28,004 nucleotides of DNA from Bacillota bacterium (lineage in GTDB: Bacteria; Bacillota; Clostridia; Christensenellales; Aristaeellaceae): the NCBI GenBank assembly GCA_023404345.1, contig JAEYCB010000017.1, positions 1 through 28,004 on the forward strand, read 5' to 3'. Below the pieces are notes generated by a model. The model ran no database searches. It was given only the letters and a program-made list of their open reading frames with translations, and had not been told where the DNA came from. Positions within the stretch are counted from its first letter, which is position 1; each line of letters starts with the position of its first letter. Both the position numbers and the translations under genes were made by a program. Below are positions 15,785 to 22,747 of this stretch, in pieces.

Positions 15785-16588
15785 ATGTCACGATTCTTTT
15801 TGAAGTTTACCAACGGCTGCATCAGTTTCGTCCTTTCCCTTGCCCTCCTGACTGCTGGGGCCTATGCGGCCTATTGCCTCTGGGACAACAATCAGATCTA
15901 TTCAGCAGCCGAAAACGTGCAGGCAGAGCTGCTGAATTTGAAGCCGAAAATCAGCGAGGATACAACTCTGGACACTGGCCCTACCTTTGCTGAATTACTG
16001 GCCATTAACCCGAACGTGTGCGCCTGGGTCACATTAGACAATACCAGAATCGACTACCCGGTTTTGCAGGGTGAAACCAATCTGGACTACATCAACATCG
16101 ACGTATATGGAAATTTCGCACTCGCCGGGAGCATCTTCCTCGACTCGCGAAATGACCGAACCTTCACCGATCTCTATTCCGTACTCTACGGCCATCATAT
16201 GGAAAGCGGCGGAATGTTCGGCGATCTGGACTTGTATAAGGACAAAGCCTTCTTTGAGAAGAATCAAACCGGAATGCTCATCCTTCCCGACCGTACCTAT
16301 TCATTGCAGGTATTTGCCTGCCTGCTCGTCAGCGCGTCGGAGGAAAGGATTTTCACCCCATCTATATGGGATAAAGGCGTCAAGGGCCTGCTGGACTACG
16401 CGGAAGCAGACGCCCTTCACATAGCCCCGGAAACCATCGCGCAGCTGCGCAGCCGCATCGATGCGGAAGAAAATCCGCAGGTGCTGGCCTTCACTACCTG
16501 CGCATCCGAGTTTACCGACGCAAGAACAATTGTCCTGGCCGCCATGAACGACTATCGCCAGGAAGACAGGGAGGATGTCAAACAATGA
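15785..16588 (+). CDS. Class B sortase (pilus-associated)
   Basis: The 267-aa protein has an N-terminal membrane anchor (about 10-31) and a sortase B domain: CAWVTLDNTRIDYPVLQ, GSIFLDSRN, LYGHHMESGGMFGDL and AFTTCASEFTDARTIV. The catalytic residues read as His137, Cys239 and Arg247. Class B features are the GHHM...MFG motif and the helical insertion before the Cys strand. Class B sortases also polymerise FctA-type pilins in streptococci (SrtC1/SrtB of FCT loci), so this is the best candidate for the pilus polymerase or one of two enzymes sharing the job. ATG 15785 follows AAAGGAG. Its stop overlaps the minor pilin start as ATGA, so the two are translated together. Confidence 0.92.
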   Translation: MSRFFLKFTNGCISFVLSLALLTAGAYAAYCLWDNNQIYSAAENVQAELLNLKPKISEDTTLDTGPTFAELLAINPNVCAWVTLDNTRIDYPVLQGETNLDYINIDVYGNFALAGSIFLDSRNDRTFTDLYSVLYGHHMESGGMFGDLDLYKDKAFFEKNQTGMLILPDRTYSLQVFACLLVSASEERIFTPSIWDKGVKGLLDYAEADALHIAPETIAQLRSRIDAEENPQVLAFTTCASEFTDARTIVLAAMNDYRQEDREDVKQ

Positions 16589-17226
16589 AATCGAGCCTTT
16601 CCAGAATCACGCTTGCCCTCATGGCCTTGCTCCTTTGCCTGGCCACCCTCATGCCCGCGGCCCTTGCAGAACCTCTGAGTATTCAGATCAATGCGCAGAT
16701 CACGTTGGAGGGCACGCTGCCCGCGACAGCGGAAGCCTACATCATCCGCATGACGGCGGACGATCCCTCGAACCCCATGCCGAACGGCCAGAAGGGCGGC
16801 AGCTATGACCTGATCATCACCGGTGCGGGCAGCGCCGTATTCCCGGCCATGACCTTTGACAGCCTGGGCATTTACAAGTACACCATTGCAGAAATTCCGG
16901 GAACGAATCCAGATTGCAGCTACGACGCGCGCACCTACCAGCTCACGGTCAGCGTCGTCAACAGCGAAAAGGAAGGCTTTGACATCGAGGTAGCCCTCCG
17001 TGAAAATGGAAAGACGGAAAAGACCGACACGGCTCTTTTCCACAATGTCTATAAGACCATCCTCCCCACGCCCGCGCCGACCACCCCTCCCGGAAAGATC
17101 ACTGCGACGGGTGTAAACGATATGTGGATGTATTATGTGGGCGGCGCTGCCGTTCTGCTTGTTGTCGCCTCTGTCATCATCCATTTCCTGCGCCGCAAAG
17201 AGGATGACAGCCATGAGGGAAACTAA
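16585..17226 (+). CDS. FctA-domain minor pilin (possible cell-wall base subunit)
   Basis: The 213-aa protein has a signal peptide cut after ALA (residue 28) and one Spy0128/FctA-like domain at about 30-155 (SIQINAQITLEG..., GSAVFPAMTFDSLGIYKYTIAE, YDARTYQLTVSVVN). A short Pro-rich linker (LPTPAPTTPPG), the sorting signal ITATGVNDMWMYY, a hydrophobic helix and a basic tail follow. The order pilin domain, Pro-rich linker, sorting signal is that of FctB-type base pilins that join the shaft to the wall. The isopeptide lysine is not obvious, while the Glu of YTIAE is present. It overlaps both the upstream sortase (ATGA) and the downstream sortase (14 bases), so the three are tightly coupled. Confidence 0.85.
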   Translation: MKSSLSRITLALMALLLCLATLMPAALAEPLSIQINAQITLEGTLPATAEAYIIRMTADDPSNPMPNGQKGGSYDLIITGAGSAVFPAMTFDSLGIYKYTIAEIPGTNPDCSYDARTYQLTVSVVNSEKEGFDIEVALRENGKTEKTDTALFHNVYKTILPTPAPTTPPGKITATGVNDMWMYYVGGAAVLLVVASVIIHFLRRKEDDSHEGN

Positions 17227-18211
17227 ACCGAAAAGGAATAAGAGGGGGCGTCGCATGGGGCGCGCCCTCCTCGTTTTACTCCTCCTGATTTGCCTGGCCG
17301 GTGCCGCGTATCTGGCCTATATGGGTGCTATGGAGCTCATGGAGCGTAAGGAAGGCGACGACTTCTACGCCCAGCTTGCCGCCGCTGTAGAGGATACAGA
17401 AGCGCAGCAGACTGAAAGCACGAGTATTTCAGTACCTGAAACCGAAATCCCCACAGTACAGGCGACAGAAACGCTCGTACCCACAATGCCGCCCGTGCCT
17501 ACGGCGGAACCTGTTGCTACGCCTGAGGAAACGCCTATGCTTCAGGCAAACGTCCCCATGGAAACATGGATTGCTCCCGCCACGCTCAAGCCAATTACAG
17601 AGCAGGCCACGCCTGCACCTACGCCCTTCGTCAATTATTCCGAAATCGATTTCCCGACCATCTGGCAGACCTGTCCGGATGTCGTCGGCTGGATTCGGCT
17701 AAATGACAGCGTGATCGATTATCCCGTTGTTCTCGGCGAGGATAACGATTTCTATTTGCACCATCTTCCGGACGGTACGGCCAACAAGGCGGGCTCCATT
17801 ATGATGGATCAGGCCAATTCCGGTGGTTTCACGGAAGCCGTCAATATCCTGCACGGCCATCATATGCGCAGCGGCTCCATGTTTGGCCGCCTGGCTGATT
17901 ACAAGCAGGAGGAATATTATAAGGCACATCCGACCATTCGCCTGTATACGCCTGCTGGCGACTATGACGTCGCTGTTTTCGCGGCCTATACCGTCAACGG
18001 CTACACCTTCGGCTATCCCACCTCCTTTGAGGATGAAGCTGCCTTTACGCAATTCGTTCGAAAGGCCGTTTCTGCAACGCCCTATGAGACGGGCGTGGAG
18101 CTACAGTACGGCGACCGTATTCTGCTTCTTTCCACCTGTGCCTATTCCTACACGGGCGCGCGCTTCGTTGTCATGGGAAAGATCATTGAGCCGGAATCCA
18201 TAAACAAATAA
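17213..18211 (+). CDS. Second class B sortase with long Pro/Thr-rich stalk
   Basis: The 332-aa protein has a basic N-terminus, a membrane helix (about 17-37), a ~95-residue stalk rich in Thr, Pro and Glu (about 50-140), and a sortase B domain: VVGWIRLNDSVIDYPVVLGEDN, GSIMMDQAN, LHGHHMRSGSMFGRL and LLLSTCAYSYTGARFVV. The catalytic set is His216, Cys309 and Arg317. The stalk would hold the domain further from the membrane than the first sortase does, consistent with a separate step such as anchoring to the wall (inference). ATG 17213 is used because AGAGG precedes it and upstream frame sequence lies within the minor pilin gene. It is the last enzyme gene of the operon. Confidence 0.9.
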   Translation: MRETKPKRNKRGRRMGRALLVLLLLICLAGAAYLAYMGAMELMERKEGDDFYAQLAAAVEDTEAQQTESTSISVPETEIPTVQATETLVPTMPPVPTAEPVATPEETPMLQANVPMETWIAPATLKPITEQATPAPTPFVNYSEIDFPTIWQTCPDVVGWIRLNDSVIDYPVVLGEDNDFYLHHLPDGTANKAGSIMMDQANSGGFTEAVNILHGHHMRSGSMFGRLADYKQEEYYKAHPTIRLYTPAGDYDVAVFAAYTVNGYTFGYPTSFEDEAAFTQFVRKAVSATPYETGVELQYGDRILLLSTCAYSYTGARFVVMGKIIEPESINK

Positions 18212-18248
18212 AAGCGCGCAGCAGCGCGTTCAGAAGGAGCGTGAACCC

Positions 18249-18604
18249 ATGGAACAGGAAATCTACGACGTCGCGGAAATGCTGGCCGCCTGCTTCAAAG
18301 ACGCGCCTGTCACGCTGACGATTCTGCCCCGCGTAAACGCATATAATGTCCGCACACAGGCGGTCATTGCATTTGGGCCGACGATTTACCCACGGGCGGC
18401 TATAAGGATCTGCTCCGCGCCATGAGTCTTTTGATGAACGAGCGGGTACGGAAAACGTTTCAGGAGAAATTTTCTTCCGAGCATTTATCTGGGAGGGGCA
18501 CATTCTGGTTTGCATCATTTGAAGCAAATCCAACCAAAAGCCTGAGCATTGAGGGCAAAACAGAAGGTGCCAACATCATCTTGAACGTGGGGTACGCCGC
18601 ATAA
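18249..18604 (+). pseudogene. Frameshifted small gene at the end of the pilus operon
   Basis: An ATG at 18249 after AGAAGGAG reads MEQEIYDVAEMLAACFKDAP...TQAVIAFG and then degenerates. From about 18374 another frame reads naturally WADDLPTGGYKDLLRAMSLLMNERVRK... to TAA at 18604. One extra T in the TTT run at 18372-18374 would join them as AFWADDLPTGG and give a product of about 118 aa. It is either a real one-base deletion or a sequencing error in a short homopolymer. The restored protein has no signal peptide and no family I recognise. It ends 35 bases before a terminator, so it was probably the last cistron of the operon. Confidence 0.65.
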
Positions 18605-18639
18605 GGAAATGCCAGAATACACAGGGATGCAAACTAAAG

Positions 18640-18666
18640 AAGCCAGCTTATCGGCTGGCTTTTTGT
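18640..18666 (+). terminator. Rho-independent terminator of the pilus operon
   Basis: AAGCCAGC (18640-18647) pairs with GCTGGCTT (18654-18661) around a 6-base loop and is followed by TTTTG. It lies just after the frameshifted gene. Confidence 0.85.
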
Positions 18667-18749
18667 ATACCCTTATGCTTGGCTGTCTCGGCAAAACTGT
18701 ACCATTTTCTTTGTCTCCTTTGCTCACTTGAAAGATATGTTCAAAAGGA

Positions 18750-18760
18750 TAAGCTGTGAC
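18750..18760 (+). promoter_or_regulatory. Leader motif TAAGCTGTGAC, copy 1
   Basis: This 11-base string lies 28 bases before the SprT-like start. An identical copy lies ahead of the next gene at 19600-19610. The position in both cases is within the presumed 5' untranslated region. Its function is unknown. Confidence 0.4.
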
Positions 18761-18787
18761 CACATCAAAGCAAGGGAGGCCACAGCA

Positions 18788-19444
18788 ATGCTGAGCGTAT
18801 CTGAAATCGTAGCCAAGACCGAGGCCATGTTCGACCTTTTCAATCATCACTTCTACAACGGCGAGCTTATCCGCCCGGCCATCACCGTATCTCCGGACGG
18901 CGGGCGCGGAGCTTATGGCTGGTGCAGCGTATATGAAATCTGGCAGGCCAGCGGCGAGGCGTATCGGGAGATCAATATCTGCGCCGAGTACATCGACCGC
19001 CCCATCGGCGAGGTGGCGGCGACCATGCTCCACGAAATGGCGCATCTCTACAACCTGACTCATGAGATCAAGGACGTCAGCAACAACGGGTACTACCACA
19101 ACAAGAAATTCAAGGAAACCGCGGAGGCCCACGGCCTGCACATCGAGCATCACGCCACTTACGGCTGGACGATCACGACGCTTACCGAAGAAACCGCCGA
19201 ATGGCTGGCCCAGCAGCCCGGCATGAAAGATATAACAGCCAGCCGCAAAACGGTGCTCCAGATCAAAACCAAGGCCGACGATGACGAGGGCGGCGAAACG
19301 ACCGCGACCATCAAAGGCGGGCGCAGCACCAGCAAGAACCGCAGCATCAAGTATGTCTGCCCGCATTGTGGAGCCATCATTCGAGCGACGCGGCAGGTCA
19401 ACGTGGTATGCGGCGACTGCGACGTAGCCTTTGAGCAGGCCTAA
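18788..19444 (+). CDS. SprT-like metallopeptidase-domain protein with zinc ribbon
   Basis: The 218-aa protein has a SprT-like region: FDLFNHHFYNGEL, YEIWQASGEAYREINIC, and the zinc motif HEMAH in ATMLHEMAHLYN with a downstream HNKKF. A C-terminal Cys4 ribbon follows (YVCPHCGAIIRA...VVCGDCDVAF). SprT/Spartan-type proteins are zinc-dependent proteases. In bacteria such short forms are common on prophages and integrative elements, with unclear substrates. The ATG at 18788 has GGGAGG 9 bases upstream; a longer frame start at 18728 lacks one. It has its own terminators on both sides and so is a separate transcript. The enzyme class is well supported; the biological role is unknown. Confidence 0.85.
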   Translation: MLSVSEIVAKTEAMFDLFNHHFYNGELIRPAITVSPDGGRGAYGWCSVYEIWQASGEAYREINICAEYIDRPIGEVAATMLHEMAHLYNLTHEIKDVSNNGYYHNKKFKETAEAHGLHIEHHATYGWTITTLTEETAEWLAQQPGMKDITASRKTVLQIKTKADDDEGGETTATIKGGRSTSKNRSIKYVCPHCGAIIRATRQVNVVCGDCDVAFEQA

Positions 19445-19457
19445 GCCTACGGCCGAC

Positions 19458-19484
19458 AAACGCCCGCCAACTGGGCGTTTATTT
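19458..19484 (+). terminator. Terminator after the SprT-like gene
   Basis: AAACGCCC (19458-19465) pairs with GGGCGTTT (19473-19480) around a 7-base loop and continues as ATTTG. It lies 13 bases after the stop codon. Confidence 0.75.
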
Positions 19485-19599
19485 GTGCCCATTGGGATTA
19501 TAGCCATGGCGACACGAAAACGCGGTTAGTGGGCGCACAGCGGCCACAAATTCTTTTGTAAAAAGCGCGTTTTGAGCTTGCTTTTTGACCACCCGTGCG

Positions 19600-19610
19600 T
19601 AAGCTGTGAC
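19600..19610 (+). promoter_or_regulatory. Leader motif TAAGCTGTGAC, copy 2
   Basis: This is an identical 11-base copy of the motif found before the SprT-like gene, here 39 bases upstream of the next start codon. The following bases (TCA versus CCA) also agree in part. Confidence 0.4.
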
Positions 19611-19649
19611 TCAGCCGCGAGGCACACAACAATATGGGAGGTATTCATC

Positions 19650-20285
19650 ATGGAATGCGGAAAGCTCACAGCGAAACTTCGGGACGCGGTGCCGGTTTGC
19701 TTCATCGAAAACGGCAAGGAGATCAAGCGCTTCAAGAACATCGAAATTCCCGACGAGATCAAGAAACTGCCCTATCAGAGCTTCGAATTCAGCGTACCGG
19801 TCATGGAAGCTATTACCTTCAAAATCATATTTGAGGAAGGTATCTTACCGAAAGTCTGGCCGGAGGCGCGGACACGCAAGAGCCGGAAAATAATCCCGGA
19901 AGAAGCACCTACGCCAGAAAGAATCACAGCCGGGCTTCGGGCGGCATTGGAGCAGGCGGAGGCCGAGGGCCAGCCTGTGGCAGAGATCGCCGAAGCAGCC
20001 GCGCAGGGCGCAGAGATCACTACCGAGCTAAACGGGCAGGAATTGACCATCACAGCCCATGAGCCGGATAATATGGAGGCTGCCTTCAATGTAACCGGCG
20101 AACGTCGCAAGGCGCTGGTAGAGGCCGTCAAGGCCTTCATAGACGCACCTGCTGTATACCAGAACGCACCCAGCTTCGCCTATGTCATCGGCGATTACAC
20201 GGTCAGCAAAGCCGGCACGGTATCCGGCCCGGCAAACGAGGCACTCATGGCCGCACTGAATGCGAAGGGTTTCATTGCAGAATAA
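19650..20285 (+). CDS. Unrecognised 211-aa protein
   Basis: I do not recognise the family with confidence. The N-terminal ~75 residues (KLTAKLRDAVPVCFIENGK...FEFSVPVMEAITFKIIF) look like a compact alpha/beta domain. An Ala/Glu-rich, probably helical linker follows (residues 85-130). The C-terminal ~60 residues (ERRKALVEAVKAFIDAPAVYQ...FAYVIGDYTVSKAGTVSG) form a second domain of a kind I associate loosely with proteins of integrative elements in gut Clostridia. No signal peptide or membrane segment is present. GGGAGG precedes the ATG at 9 bases. It is flanked by terminators, so it is monocistronic, and it shares a leader motif with the SprT-like gene. Confidence 0.7.
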   Translation: MECGKLTAKLRDAVPVCFIENGKEIKRFKNIEIPDEIKKLPYQSFEFSVPVMEAITFKIIFEEGILPKVWPEARTRKSRKIIPEEAPTPERITAGLRAALEQAEAEGQPVAEIAEAAAQGAEITTELNGQELTITAHEPDNMEAAFNVTGERRKALVEAVKAFIDAPAVYQNAPSFAYVIGDYTVSKAGTVSGPANEALMAALNAKGFIAE

Positions 20286-20296
20286 AAATCATTTTT

Positions 20297-20317
20297 CCCC
20301 GCTTTGGCGGGGTTTTT
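20297..20317 (+). terminator. Terminator after the 211-aa gene
   Basis: CCCCGC (20297-20302) and GCGGGG (20307-20312) with a TTTG loop are followed by TTTTT. This is a canonical intrinsic terminator 11 bases after the stop. Confidence 0.92.
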
Positions 20318-20493
20318 ATGTCTGGGGCAGAGGGTTGCACCATTCCACAGAAATTAAGCGTAAAAAGCTGAAATCAGCCCTCTTTGCAATAGCGCATCTA
20401 TCATGTGAGCGAAGGAAAAATCTATTAGTGAGCCATATCGTGTATTCCTGCAAATCTAAAGGGCAAAAGGGGGTATGGAGGCACCTTTTTGCA

Positions 20494-20529
20494 TGAAAAC
20501 AAACAAGCCTATCCTCTCGGATAAGCTTG
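20494..20529 (-). terminator. Terminator of the tRNA-Leu transcript
   Basis: Read on the minus strand, CAAGCTTATCC (20529-20519) pairs with GGATAGGCTTG (20514-20504) around a 4-base loop, with one wobble pair, and is followed by TTTGTTTTC. It lies downstream of the tRNA 3' end. Confidence 0.8.
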
Positions 20530-20555
20530 CTTGCACCAACTAATGTCGGTTTTCA

Positions 20556-20643
20556 TGGTGCCGGTGGTGGGACTCGAACCCACACGGGGGATTAGCCCAA
20601 CGGATTTTGAGTCCGTCACGTCTGCCAATTCCATCACACCGGC
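20556..20643 (-). tRNA. tRNA-Leu (anticodon CAA)
   Basis: On the minus strand the acceptor arms are GCCGGTG and CACCGGC with encoded CCA (20558-20556). The anticodon stem ACGGA/TCCGT encloses CTCAAAA, giving anticodon CAA for UUG codons. A long variable arm, as expected for leucine tRNA, and a GTGGG-TTCGAGT-CCCAC T arm are present. The gene sits between the chromosomal-looking 211-aa gene and the efflux-pump element. Confidence 0.95.
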
Positions 20644-20654
20644 ACGTGTTGGGT

Positions 20655-20683
20655 ATTATACCATACTTCTATGAAGGAGGCAA
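20655..20683 (-). promoter_or_regulatory. Promoter of tRNA-Leu
   Basis: The minus strand carries TTGCCT (20683-20678), a 17-base spacer, and TATAAT (20660-20655), ending 11 bases before the mature tRNA 5' end. Confidence 0.8.
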
Positions 20684-20731
20684 TACCCTAGCTGGTGGTT
20701 TTTTGCATAGCGTTTCACAGCATCAGGCTTC

Positions 20732-21970
20732 TCATTCTTTCTTCCCCATCCTGCCCATCAACCCGCGAGACAGTGCAGCGACCAGACATACCAGCAGTCC
20801 ACTGGGAACCAGCACCCAGTATGCCCTGGACCCACACCGGTCAAACAGTGCACCGTACAGAATTTGTCCCAGGGGCTGGGCACACAGGGATAGCGTGAAC
20901 ACGTAGGCCATCACCTTGCCCATCATCTGTTCAGGGGTACGTCTCTGAATAGCGGAGATAGCCCAGGCGGAAAACACACTGCACCCGAACTGGCAGAAAC
21001 AAAACATCGCTGTCAGGACGAGATAGCCACCTACCGCGCCCAGCGGCAGCAGAAACGCTACGCCCGCCAGTATCAGCGCCACACCCACGCCTATAAAGGC
21101 CCAGACCATACGGCCCATAAACAGCCGCCTGTCCATCAGTCCCACAAACAGGCCGCCTAGCACTGCCGCGACACCCATGGCGCTTTCCGCCGCGCCATAG
21201 AGTTCCGCTGAAAGCCCCAGCACCGTGCGCACCAGAAAGGGAAAGCCCACCACCGCCGTGCCCGCGATAAATAGGCTTGTCAGCGCGGCCAGCAGCAGCA
21301 ATTTCAAAACGTCGGGCTGCTCCCGGCACAGGAAGTGCAGGCCTGCCTGCAAGTCGGTCTTCAATATGGCCATACTCCTCAGTGTGGGTGCCTGCGGGGG
21401 CGCTAGACGGATGAAGCCCTCCAGACACGCCGTCAGCAGGAAGCAGGCCGCCGCTGCGTATAGCACGGGGGCCATGCCAAACGCGGTGTAGACCACGCTG
21501 CCCAGAAACGGGGTCACCAGCGAGGCCAGCGCCGCCGCCTGACTGACCGCCGCGTTGCCCTTTTCCAATGCGCCCTCTGAGAGCATCTGGGGCACGCACG
21601 CCTGTACCGTGGGCGACTCAAAGGCCCCCAGCACCGACAGCGCCACCAGCAGCGCAGTGATGATCGGCAGGTCGTGCCCCAGCGGCAGTACCACTCCTGC
21701 AAGCAGCACTGCCAGAGCAGAAAGGGCATCCAGTGCAATCATCAAAGTGCGGCGGTTCATCCGGTCAGCGAGAACGCCGCCAAAGGGCGACAACAAAATA
21801 GTGGGAAGCATGGCCGCGGCCAGCATCCCGGCAAACACGGCAGCAGATCCGGTGTGCTCCAGCACGTACATTGCCAGAGCAAATTTCAGTGTGCCGTTGC
21901 CGATGAGGGAGCTGATCTGCCCCAGCAGCAAAAAGGCAAAGTTACGATTCAGCCATACCGACTTTCCCAT
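20732..21970 (-). CDS. MFS efflux transporter (MefA/EntS-like)
   Basis: The 412-aa protein has about twelve hydrophobic segments and the MFS loop 2-3 signature GGVLADRMNRRTLM after SLIGNGTLKFALAMYVLEHTGS, which places it with MFS_3-type exporters (macrolide or siderophore efflux). The substrate cannot be read from the sequence. ATG 21970 is chosen because AAAGGAGA precedes it; an upstream frame extension to 22066 runs over the promoter. Its promoter (TTGAAA, 18 bp, TATGAT) contains a copy of the operator found at the tetR promoter, so induction through the neighbouring TetR protein is likely. It reads convergently toward the SprT/211-aa region and lies beside tRNA-Leu. It is the cargo of the mobile element. 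Confidence 0.88.
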   Translation of the reverse strand: MGKSVWLNRNFAFLLLGQISSLIGNGTLKFALAMYVLEHTGSAAVFAGMLAAAMLPTILLSPFGGVLADRMNRRTLMIALDALSALAVLLAGVVLPLGHDLPIITALLVALSVLGAFESPTVQACVPQMLSEGALEKGNAAVSQAAALASLVTPFLGSVVYTAFGMAPVLYAAAACFLLTACLEGFIRLAPPQAPTLRSMAILKTDLQAGLHFLCREQPDVLKLLLLAALTSLFIAGTAVVGFPFLVRTVLGLSAELYGAAESAMGVAAVLGGLFVGLMDRRLFMGRMVWAFIGVGVALILAGVAFLLPLGAVGGYLVLTAMFCFCQFGCSVFSAWAISAIQRRTPEQMMGKVMAYVFTLSLCAQPLGQILYGALFDRCGSRAYWVLVPSGLLVCLVAALSRGLMGRMGKKE

Positions 21971-22036
21971 TACAGATTTCTCCTTTGAAGCCCCACCGGG
22001 CCGCGCGCGGATACGGCGGGAGATATATCTTTTATT

Positions 22037-22059
22037 ATCATACCTACCGAATGAATGTT
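22037..22059 (-). promoter_or_regulatory. TetR operator within the MFS promoter
   Basis: This 23-bp segment shares CCGAATGAATGT and CATAC positions with the operator at 22754-22776. It lies between the -35 (TTGAAA, minus strand 22066-22061) and overlaps the -10 (TATGAT, 22042-22037) of the transporter gene. Confidence 0.65.
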
Positions 22060-22063
22060 TTTT

Positions 22064-22092
22064 CAAAAAGAAAAGAGGGCACCGCCCCTTTT
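22064..22092 (-). terminator. Terminator after tetR
   Basis: On the minus strand AAAAGGGGC (22092-22084) pairs with GCCCTCTTTT (22080-22071) around GGT with one bulged base, then CTTTTTG. It separates tetR from the transporter, so each is transcribed from its own promoter. Confidence 0.65.
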
Positions 22093-22096
22093 CCGT

Positions 22097-22738
22097 TCAA
22101 AGCGACATCTGCGCCAGGAAATCATCCACCAATGCCCGGATGCTGTCGTCAAACAGCGGAAGACCCATCTTCTCCAGCATCTCCCCGATGAAGCGGAACT
22201 TGTGCGCCAGCTCCTCCGGGGTGGACGGAAATACGCTGGGCAGCAGCCACAGGCTGGTAAGCAGCGGCAGCAGCTCAGCGATCTCTCTGGGATACCCGGT
22301 GTGGATAGAGCCGTCCCGGTTTCCCTCCTCAATCAGCTGCAAAAAATACGGAGTCAAAATGCGGCGGTTGGATTCGATCATCTCCACCAGCACCCTCGGA
22401 TTCTGTGTGATGGGCACCGCCTGAACCGTTATGCGGCTGCGCGCCGCGTCCGCCTGATTAAGCCGGATGGCCTCACGCAGCTTTTCCAGTCCGTTTAGAT
22501 CCGTGCGCGTCCGCACGGCTTCAAAGGGATTGTTCTCGAAGAACATCCGATCCCCCACCGCGCTCATGATCTCTTCCTTGGATTTGAAGTGGTGATAGAC
22601 CGCCCCTTTCGTCATCCCATCCAGGCCATCCACGATGTCCTGAATGGTGGTCTGGTCGTAGCCCTTTTCCAGAAACAGGCGCTGGGCAACGTCCAGAATG
22701 CGCTCCACCGTCACCTCCGGGTGCTTGTTGCGTGCCAT
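22097..22738 (-). CDS. TetR-family regulator of the MFS pump
   Basis: The 213-aa protein begins with a TetR DNA-binding domain (VERILDVAQRLFLEKGYDQTTIQDIVDGL...MTKGAVYHHFKSKEEI) at residues 10-56. A ~150-residue helical ligand-binding part follows with no family-specific motif I can name. The start at 22738 has GAGG at 7 bases, better than the ATG two codons earlier, which directly abuts GGG. A near-consensus promoter lies inside the last codons of the recombinase gene, and a 23-bp imperfect palindrome follows its -10. The same operator occurs at the pump gene, so autoregulation and pump control are both likely. The inducer is unknown. Confidence 0.9.
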   Translation of the reverse strand: MARNKHPEVTVERILDVAQRLFLEKGYDQTTIQDIVDGLDGMTKGAVYHHFKSKEEIMSAVGDRMFFENNPFEAVRTRTDLNGLEKLREAIRLNQADAARSRITVQAVPITQNPRVLVEMIESNRRILTPYFLQLIEEGNRDGSIHTGYPREIAELLPLLTSLWLLPSVFPSTPEELAHKFRFIGEMLEKMGLPLFDDSIRALVDDFLAQMSL

Positions 22739-22747
22739 GCGCATCCC

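Noticed and set aside
20556..20643. tRNA-Leu as attachment site of the neighbouring element
   Set aside because: No second copy of the tRNA 3' end is visible in the window, and large serine recombinases do not usually target tRNA genes.
21555..22424. Plus-strand open frame across the tetR-pump region
   Set aside because: It crosses two promoters, an operator and a terminator of well-supported minus-strand genes and has no recognisable product.
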